Shown here: positions 1-9,000 of the stretch, one piece after another
Numbering within the stretch: the first letter of the stretch is position 1
Layout of the letters: each line of letters opens with the position of its first letter
Origin: Symbiodinium natans
Lineage: Eukaryota > Sar > Dinophyceae > Suessiales > Symbiodiniaceae
Assembly (NCBI GenBank): GCA_905221605.1
Contig: CAJNDS010002066.1
Coordinates: forward strand, 608,480 to 622,979
Length of the DNA stretch: 14,500 nucleotides
Direction of reading: 5' to 3'
Position numbers and translations under genes: made by a program
Notes under the pieces: model-generated
What the model was told of the DNA's origin: nothing
The model's database searches: none
What the model saw: only the letters and a program-made list of their open reading frames with translations

Positions 1-19
1 ATAAAGCTCTGTCGCTGAG

Positions 20-71
20 GTGATGAACGTTTTCGGCTCCAAGAGCATCAACATCATCAAAATAGAGAGCC
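20..71 (+). CDS. serB: serB inferred exon 1 of window: ACT-domain strand NIIKIES
   Basis: Acceptor ctgag|G ends at 19. The exon reads VMNVFGSKSINIIKIES, which resembles the helix plus N-I-x-x-I strand of the second ACT domain of Pseudomonas-type SerB. The donor GC at 72 leaves one base (phase 1), which fits exon 214-287. A GT donor at 80 would give a natural-looking SRLS ending but leaves the wrong phase for the next exon. Earlier exons must lie to the left of the window. The identity rests on a short resemblance. Confidence 0.55.
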
Positions 72-3000
72 GCTTGTCTGTCATACCATTTCTCTTGAGA
101 TCGCTTGGGAACAGTCCACTCTTGCGAGGAAGTGTCCAGTGGCAGGAAGAACACAGGGCAACGGGCCATGAAAAGACGGGGTTGCGTGGGCTTTGTGCAT
201 GATGCGGGCCGAGGGCTGAGCAGCCGCGACATCGCATCCCTGCAATTTACAGCACCCTGCCTCAACGTGAGATTTCGATTTCGAGAGGCATGGCAACGCA
301 AGGCATCGCATATCATCGCATATCATCGCATGACAAAGCCTTTCTCAAGCCGTTTTGGAAGTGTCGCGAAGCGGGCAGCTGAACCGCAGAGGTGAGCTTG
401 CCTGACAGCCTCTCATCAGATGAATTCTCCAAGCATCTAGCGGCTCGTCTTGACTCAGAAGCATGTCTTCAAGGAGAATCCACACGCGCTATGTTGCTCT
501 AAGAGTCCGGAACATCGGAGGTCGACCTCTCCAAGCGCCAGGGCGCTGAACTTCGGCATCCCATGTCGTTAGTGAGAGGATATGAGAGGTGGTGCGGGTG
601 ACGTGTGCAATGAACTGTGACGGGGGACCATGCTGGACCCACCCACCAATTTCTGTTATCATTGATGTTCTGTAGCCTTTGTTTGTTCTCAGGACATTGC
701 CATTCAGCGGGATGATCTGGAGCGCTGGATGCGACGTGCCATCCTCTGCAATCATGCAGTCCAGTGGGAATTTAGCGCCACAGAATCTTCCAATTCTTGA
801 CATGTGATCTGATTTGCATGTCGAGCAACGACATTACTGTAATTGTGGAATCTGCCCCGGCTCATGTTCAGAAGCTGTTCGGCTGAGCTACGGTCCTATC
901 CGTGACACTTGCACTTCCTTTTCCGCAGGCTTAGTCGTCTTTGACATGGACAGCACCCTGATCCAGCAAGAGGCGGCTGTGTCCAAGCATTCGTTAAGCA
1001 CGCCTTTGCGTAGCACGAAAAAGCAGCTTTTGTAGCTCAGTGTTCCCTGATTGTACATCCCGCAATATCGCGCAGAATCCGGGCAATACGGCAATGCGAT
1101 GTTGAATGGGAGGTGATTGACGAGCTGGCCAAGCTTGCTGGGGTCGAGAGTCAAGTAAAGGCCAGGATTGTCAGAAAACCTTGAAGCTTGTGTCACCTGC
1201 TTTGCATCGTTGCGTGGCTATCCTGCCTTTTCGGTTCTCCATCTAGTGTTTGATCGTGGGCGACGTGCAGGCTCGAGTTTGCGACCGATAGCATTTCCAA
1301 ACACGGGCACTCAGTCCCAACTGGAGAAGCAAATCATTCTAGCCGGAAAACAGCCTGCGAAAAGCCTTCCTAGAGAGAAGTCATCGTACTTCCTTTTGCC
1401 TTTGTCTCTCCGTGCGTGCATGTCCGCTTTTGTTTGTATGTGTGTGTGTGTGTGTGTGTGCGTGTGTGCGCTGGCATGGTGCTGAAGATGCAAGTTCAGT
1501 TGACAGGAGATCACCGAGGCAGCCATGCGCGGCGAACTCGACTTTTTTGGATCGCTGAAGTCCCGCGTAGCGCTGCTGAAAGGCCGCTGCTGCCACTTTC
1601 TGTGTTTGGTTGCTGCGCGGACCAATATCCTCCAAGAAGACATTGGGGCCAAGAGTAGCGTTGAAGTGTAGAAGCTGAAGCTGATGTGAAGCCGCTGTGA
1701 GATCTCAGTTAAGGAATCTGACACGCTGGGAGAAATGCTCCCTGTTCAAAGTTTTCAAGGTTTTGCAAAAGAACACTTGTGTGAGAGGCCACAATGCGGA
1801 AGAGCTCTTTGCAAAGGTGAAGGCGCACCACAGCATACTTCCGTGCACGGTTCATCGCACATTTGCATCTCTAAGCAGTGCCAGTGTTGCACAGATCTGA
1901 ACACCAGCGGCTACGACGGTCTGCTTGCAAGAGGCAAACTTGATCTTTACTCCGGGCGCCAAGAAGCTCTGCACATGCCTGAAGCGTTTCTGAGCTGCAC
2001 GCCCCCACCAAAATCCCAAAATGTCGCTAGACTTAGAATGATTTATATGACTTTTGTGTTGGCACGCATCCAGTAACGCTTAGCTTGCAGAGAGGGCGCT
2101 GACACACATTCAATGGATTGAATGCTTGTTCGGGTCAGCGGCCAGTAGCGGCTAGCTCTTCCTCCTCGCGTCTTGGCGTGATATTGGCTCAATTTTTCCT
2201 GCTAATTGAGAAAACCCTCCGGGCCATCTCTGTGTGTCTTTTGCCCCTGACCAAAATCCTTTTGGATCCGAAGGGGCAAGGGGCCGTAAGCGCTAGGAGA
2301 AATAGATGCCGACACTACGTCTAGAGCGCATTGCGCCTTTGCTGGACTCCTTCAGAGCCTGACTCACTGCCTTTGGGCTGCTGCTACCGACCCGACCTGG
2401 TAATTGGCGTTTGCCCGATCCTCCTCAATCCCATTGGCCGGTGAAGAGGAGTTGAAGGTCTCGAAACCGAGCCGCGGTTGGCCAACGGCTGGTTGATGGG
2501 CGACGACGGCCCACTCTTCCTGCAAACAGCGCCCACTGTGCAGCAACACCTTGTATGCAGAAGGTCTTCAAGCGCACAATACGGCACGTCAAACAAAACT
2601 TCAAGCTCAGCCTGGAGCTGGCTGGAGAAGGCCAGGAATGTCAGGAATGCCGGCTGCCGGGGCTCTGGATCGCCGCAGACATTTTCGGCACTATGGCCAG
2701 CCTTTCGGAGCCTGGAAGAAGTCGACAAGCAAAATCAGTTCCTTTTGCTGGGCGCCCCGACAATCCCAGACCATACAGTAGGCCTCTGTTAGTTGGGCAA
2801 GATGCAATATTTGTCACAAATAAACTGCTGACACTGATCTACGTATATCTACGTCATCGAAGTGCGCACGCTATGAGGACTTTCCCGTTTGGACATGCCG
2901 CGATTGATGTGATTTATTTTGGTCGTGCAGTTGGCAGTACCCGTCAAGCTGTGCGTTTAGTTGAGCCAAATCCAAAGCCACGACCTCCCTCAGCAATCTG

Positions 3001-6000
3001 GTCTCGCACCTCTATGTGCCGCCCGGCGCCGACCGCCTCTTCTGGACATGTTTGCTGCTCGTGTTCAGGTCGCCGAACGAACCCCGAGCAAGATCGGTGG
3101 CCAGGCCAAAAGGCTATACAAAGGCGAGGTTTGGCAAACAAACTGTATTGTAGAGTCCAGTACCGCTGGTTTCGATTATGAAGCACCCAACTGTAGGCAA
3201 TGAAGGATGCGAAGGGCAGCGAACGCCAAACACAAGTAGTGACAGCACTCTGCGCCGGCACGAGCCTGTGGAAAACACTTTCGAAACTTTCGAAGCTTCG
3301 AGTTGTTTTTGCCAAGCTGGCCCCGAGGGAAAGCGCAAATGCAGCGGCATATTTTCCTGCGACTTCGGTTTGCGCGCAAGACGTACAAGTGAGTTCAAGA
3401 GAGTCAGTGCCAGCCGTCACATGGGGAAGGTGATGACAGGCCCAGATCGCGATCTTTTTTGTCAGAAAGTAGGCTTTTCGCCCAGCCAGCTGGGCAACCA
3501 AGCCGGTTTTCAGGCCGACACACTCCGAAAGTCATTCTGAGAAAGCGGGTCCGACTAGTGATGGAAGCTGGAATAAAGGCTTGACCATATTGGGCAAGAC
3601 TTATGTTGGCCCAGCAGACAAGCATCGAGCAATTCGCAAGGAGGGCTTCCTCTATATACATATATACATACATATTTAATGGCTACCGCCAGTGCCGCCG
3701 ACCCCAAATTTTCCAAGGTCTAAACCCTCCTGAGCTCCAATTCCTAAACCTCGAGACCCGCTAAACCCTAAACCCAGTAAACCCTAAACCCTAGACCCCA
3801 AACCCTAAATCCATCAGGGTCTAGGTTGTAGCCTTCGTTGCATCTGGGCCTGGATTTCTGCTTACGTACCTATGGGTTTGCCGCTTCATTCTTTGTACAG
3901 ACCAAGAAATTTGCCACTTCAATCCTTGGACAGAGCCCTCTGATGCGGTATGCAACTTTGATCTCGGAGCCCCAAACTTGGAACATTTTCTGAAGAAGAC
4001 ATTGAGAACAAGAGCCGTAAGTGTTTTTTTATTTGCAAACAAAAGGTTTGACCCCCCGTACATACGTGATGTTCCACATCGTGCCGCACACGTTTCAGCC
4101 ACATGTTTCGTTTTCCTTACTAAGGCCAAACCTTCACCCTCACACGCAAAAGAACAACCTAAAACCTTCAACCCTCAACCACAAAACGCTTAAACCCTAC
4201 CCTCAACCAAACGTCCTTAAACCCTAAACCAAACCTTACCTAAGAACCTCTAAACCCTAAAACCGAAACCCACCCTGCCCCACAAACCCCCCCAAACACA
4301 CCCGACCCTCCCCCAGACCCCCCCCCCTAAGCCCGCGATGCGGCGCCCCGACCGCAGGACGGGCGCGCGGGGGGGGGGGGTGGGGGGGGGGGGGGGGGTG
4401 GGGGTGGGGGGGGGGGGGGGGGGGGGGGGTGGTGGGGGGGCGGAGGGAAGGGCGGAGAAAGAGAGGGGGCGGAGCAAGCAGAGGTGGCGGGCATGCACTG
4501 GAGCCCTTTAAAGTCAGTCATCTGATCGAGTCCACAGGGCCAGGGGACCATCAAGGGCGAGGCCCGTAAAACCAGGTAACTGGAGTCTGAGACCCGTAAG
4601 GGAGTGGAGTGGAATGGAGGGGGGGGGGGGGGGGGATGGTGACGGTGAGGGAAGTGAGGGGGCGATGGGCGGAGCGTGCGGGAAGGGCGGAGCCCTTTGA
4701 AGTCAGTCAGCTGAACGGGTCTGCCAGGTGGCCATGAGCCACTGGGCATAGGGCCGGAAGCAGGGGGTTGGGTGGGTGGGGTGGGGGGTGGGGTGCGTGG
4801 GTGGGGGGGGGGGGGGGGGGGTGGGGGGGGGGGGGGGGATGTGAGGCATTTTGTCAGGGGCCTTAGTAGGTAAGGGGGCTGGAGGGGGCAAAAAATCAAA
4901 GGGGGCAGGAGAAGGGGGATTTGGGGTGGTGGGGGCATGGGTAAAGGGGAGGAGGAGGAAGTGGAGTGGTTGGGAAAGGGGAAGGTTAGGGTTTGTGAGG
5001 GGGGTGGGCAGTGGAAGCGGGCAAGGGGTTGGTGGTGGGGGTACGGTGAGAGGGGAAGGGGTAGGGGAGGAGTGGAATGGGGGAAGGGGCGGGAAAGGGG
5101 TTGGTGGTGGGGTGGGGTGGGGGCGGGGGGTGGGAAGGGGGGTCGGGGGGGGGTGGGGGTGGGAGGGAAGGGCGGAGCAAGCGGAGCGGGCGGAGCAAGC
5201 GGAGGGGCGGGCAGGCATGGGAGCCCTTTAAAGTCATCAGAGAGGCAAAGGGCCAGAGGCCCGTAAAACTGTGGGGCATGAGCCAGCACAGAGGGACAGG
5301 GCCAGGGGACCATCAAGGGCGAGGCCCGTAAAACCGGTGGCCTGGGGGGGGGGGGGGGGGGGCGTGGGGGTGGGGGAGGGCGGGGGGAGCCGAGCGGGGC
5401 AGGGTACATCCTCAACTTGATAGACGCAGCGGCCCGGGACATGGTACATCCGCTACTCGATAGATGCAGCGACTGTTGGCGGGTGGCAAGTTGGGTGAAA
5501 GCGGTGAGAGGGGGGACAGAGATGGGGAAGGGGAGCGGTCCGGGGGCGGGAGCAAGGGGGAGGGGAGCGGGAAGGGGAAGGGGCAGGGGAAGGGGTTGGT
5601 GGGAGTGGGGGGGAGGGGTAGGTGGAGGAGATGAGGTAAGTGGGTGGGGTGGGGAAGGGGGGGAAGGGTAGTGGGAGGAGGGGCAGGGGTTGGTGGTGGG
5701 AGGGTTAGGGGCGGGGAAGGGGTTGGTGGTGGGTGGATTGGGGGTACGGTGAGAGGGGGGGCAGGGATGGGGAAGGGGTAGGGGAGGAGGATGGAGTGGA
5801 ATGGGGGAAGGGGTACACAGTGGGCCCTTTTACATAGGCCACTTATAAGTGGGTTCTAAGTATGGTTGTAAGTGGGTCAAGTCCTCTTGTAAGTGAGCTA
5901 AGTCCGGTGCTAGCTAACGCTATCTTTGTCCCAACATAGGTGTGGTTATAAGGACTTATAACGACTTAGTGTTGGGGCAACGCTAAGTCGGTATAAGTCG

Positions 6001-9000
6001 CTATAACTACTTAACAGAAGATAACATAAAGTAGCTTTGCAGATAGGAAAGTTAGCAGAAGTTAGCTTGGCGGTCAAAAAAGCAACAGCAAAACCAGCGA
6101 AAAAGTTAGGCTTGCCTGTTTTCCCACGTAGGTTTTGATCTTTTTTGTCAAAACGTGCCGAGAAGGCCACCTATTTTTGTTATGGGGAAGGAGAAAGTTG
6201 ATATACATGGATATATATATATATATATATATGTCAATTTATATATGGTATTAGTATGTATATTGTGGGGTCTCTGCTCAGAAGCAGGCACGGTAGAGAT
6301 CTCCAGTTCTAAGACGGGTTCCAGAAGAAGCTTTTGCCCATCCGTGCTTGCAAGCTTCAGCGGCGGTCCGGACGGTCGCTGCAGCAGCAGCTTTGCCTAT
6401 AGCACTCTGCCCCGCTGCTGTCCTCTTCTGACTTCTGGAATCCCCGAAGTAGTCCATGCTCTGTAGCAGCAGGTTCGCTTCTCTGAGACTCTGAACTTCT
6501 CTCTTCCCAGCACATGTCACTGAGAACATCTTATCTGCAGAGCCCAAGTCCATGCGAGCAGTCCCCGTCTTCTTCGAGCTGCCCGAGTCCCACCTCTTTC
6601 GGACCGGGCTGATTGCCAGCAGTCTCACGGCGGGACAGTTTCTCGGAGCCCTGCAGACTTCCCGGCCCGGCTGCAGCGGGAGGCAGCAGGCCCTGCTGCC
6701 TCCCGCTGCCTTCTGCTGCCTTTCGCCCGGTCTCATTTTCGGTCCAGTTTTGAGTTAGCAATAGTCCAAAATCCTCTCTGAGAGTTCACTGTTCGCTGCA
6801 GCTGCTTGCTCGCCAGCCTCTGTAGCACCTCTCCCTGCCCTTTCTTGCCTGGCGTAATGCCGGTGTGCTCCAAGTGCGGCACAGAGCAGGTAGAGGGCAG
6901 GCAGAAGAGCACGCTGAGCTGGGTCTGTGTGTCCTGCGACAGGCTGCAGAGCTACCTGCCGAAGCTGCAGACCCCTGCCAGCGAATCACCATATCTTAAA
7001 GTGTCATCAATCAATCTTATGTATATTATATATGCATAACATTGTATATACACCGATCCATCACTGCGGCTCCTCCCGCGAGAACAGTGTCAATGCGTGC
7101 CTTGAAATGTTGCCTTTTTTATACATCCTGAAACTTCTACTGCAGGGCTCAAAAAAACACACCGAAACCTCTTTTCGGATGTAAGACTGCGACTAACACT
7201 GAAAAAAGATAGCAATCGATACAAGAAATGATGCAAAACAGACGCAAAAAGATAGCTTCACATATAAGTCACCTCTAACTTACATACAGAAGTTAACTAA
7301 AGATAGCAAAGTTATAAGTGGGTTCTAAGTCAATAGCAAAACAGCCCTTTTGGCTATCGACTTATAGAAGTGACTTATAAGTGGCCTATTCAAAAGGGCC
7401 CACTGTGTAAGGGAGGAGGATGGAGTGGAATGGTTGGGAAGAGCTGGCCAGGGGGGGGGGGTGGGGGGTGAGGGAAGTGAGGGGGCGTGGTAGAGGCCCG
7501 TACAACCAGGTGGCCATGAGCCACTGGGCATAGGGCCGGGGGGGGGGGTGTGTGGTGGGGGGGTGGGCGTGTGGGGGGGGGATTGGGGAGTTGGGGGGCG
7601 GAAGGCAGAGAGAGTGGGGGAGGCGGTCCAGGTCGGGCGTGGATTGGCCCTGAAACAGCGGGGGGGGTGGAGGAATGGTTGGGAAGGGGAAGGGTGGTGG
7701 GGGAGAGGGGGGCAGGGGAGGGGTTGGTGGTGGGAGTGGGGGGTGGAGGAGATGAGGTAAGTGGAGGGTTTAGGGATGGTCGGGGAGGGGTTGGGGGGGG
7801 GGGTGGGGGGGGGGGGGGGGGGGGATGGAGGGTTGGGTGGGGGGGGTGGGGTGGGTGGGGTGGGGGTGGCGGGGGGGGGGGGGGTGGGGGGTGGGGGTTG
7901 GGCGGGGTGGGCGGGGTGGGGGGGGGGGGTTGGGGTGGGGGGGGGGTGCGGGGTGGGGGGGGGAGGGAAGGGCCAAGCGGAGCGGGCGGAGAAAGCGGAG
8001 CGGATCTAATCGAGTCTAGAGAGGGGAGGAGGATGGAGTGAATGGGGAGGGGGGTAGGAGGGGGAGTGGGGGGGGAGGGTGGTGTGGAAGGGTGGGGGGT
8101 GGGGGGAGAGGGGGGGGAAGGGGTAGGGGAATGGTTGGGAAGGGGTAGGGGAGGAGGATGGAGTGGAATGGTTGGGAAGGGAAGGGTCTGGGAGGGGCAG
8201 GGAAGGGGTAAGGCAGCGCGGTGGGTGGGCAAGGGTGAGAGGGGGGGCGGGATGGGGAAGGGGGGAGGAGGTGGATTGGCAGGAGGGGCAGGTTGGGGGG
8301 GTGGGGTGGGTGGGGGGGGGAGGGGGGTGGGGGGCGGGGTGGGGGGGGGCGGAGCAAGCGGAGCGGGCGGAGGAAGCGGAGCGGGCGGGCATGCACTGGA
8401 GCCCTTTAAAGTCAGTCATCTGATCGAGTGTAGAGAGGGGAGGAGGATGGAGTGGAATGGTTGGGAAGGGGAAGGTGGGAGGGAAGGGGTTGGTGGTGGG
8501 GGGGGGGGGGGGGGGGCGGGCGGGGTGGGGGGGGGGGGGGGTGGTTGGTGGTGGGGGTGGATTGGGGGTACGGGAGAGGGGGAAAGGGGTAGGGGAGGAG
8601 GATGGAGTGGAATGGTTGGGAAGGGGGAGGGTGGTGGGGAGCGGGGGGCAGGGAAGGGTTGGTGGTGGGAGTGGGGGGGAGGGGGGGTGGTTGGTGGAAG
8701 GAGCGGGTGGGGGGGGGGGTGGGGTGGGGGGAGGGAAGGGCGGAGCAAGCGGAGCGGGGGGAGCAAGCGGAGGGCGGGCATGCACTGGAGCCCTTTAGTC
8801 AGTCATCTGATCGAGTCTAGAGGGGAGGAGGATGGAGTGGAATGGTTGGGAAGGGGAAGGGTAGTGGGAGGGGCAGGGAAGGGGTTGGTGGTGGGAGTGG
8901 GGGGGGGTGGGGTCGGGGGAGGAGGGGGGTGGGGGGGGGGGGGGGCGGCGGGGTTGGGGGGGGGGTGGGGCGGGCATGCGCTGGAGCCCTTTAAAGTCAG

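Larger units (their letters stand above)
5843..7330. repeat. 19-bp direct repeat pair inside the element
   Basis: ttataagtgggttctaagt occurs at 5843-5861, overlapping the end of the left TIR, and again in the same orientation at 7312-7330, upstream of the right TIR. The right end thus carries a left-type subterminal segment. Confidence 0.8.
5816..7407. mobile_element. TIR DNA transposon-like element (1592 bp, non-autonomous), TA target duplication
   Basis: The ends are inverted repeats: 5816-5850 and the reverse complement of 7373-7407 agree at 33 of 35 positions, starting CACAGTGGGCCCTTTT and sharing ATAGGCCACTTATAAGT. TA flanks each end (5814-5815, 7408-7409). Outside, the left flank ends ggaagggg and the right resumes agggaggaggatgg; together they rebuild the array unit ggaaggggTAggggaggagg seen intact elsewhere (for example near 9450-9475) with one mismatch. 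The element is thus an insertion at a TA inside the G-rich array. TA duplication is typical of Tc1/mariner-like elements, but no transposase (DDE/D) is recognisable, so the superfamily is inferred only. Confidence 0.88.

Noticed and set aside
936-1035. Bacterial-type serB pseudogene broken by stops
   Set aside because: The breaks fall at GC/GT/GA...AG|G borders that restore one frame of 316 codons with all catalytic motifs, which indicates introns and not decay.
2176-2200. Dinoflagellate spliced-leader remnant (ttggctcaa...)
   Set aside because: Only a short match to the end of the spliced leader; the upstream CCGTAGCCATTT part is absent.
2555-3181. 208-residue + strand frame and the overlapping 185-residue - strand frame at 2944-3501
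   Set aside because: Neither shows a recognisable motif, they overlap each other, and both lie inside the serB intron. Frames of this size are expected in GC-rich intron sequence.
3719-4381. Telomere-telomere (head-to-head) chromosome fusion
   Set aside because: A fusion would read G-rich telomere repeat then C-rich on one strand. Here the order is C-rich then G-rich, and the G side is a minisatellite with only scattered telomere-like words.
4327-5442. 371-residue proline-rich frame on the - strand and similar Pro/Gly-rich frames at 7390-8232, 8006-8785 and 8042-9064
   Set aside because: They are the translation of poly-G/poly-C minisatellite DNA. They overlap in several frames on both strands and have no domain, so length reflects the absence of A/T-containing stop codons.
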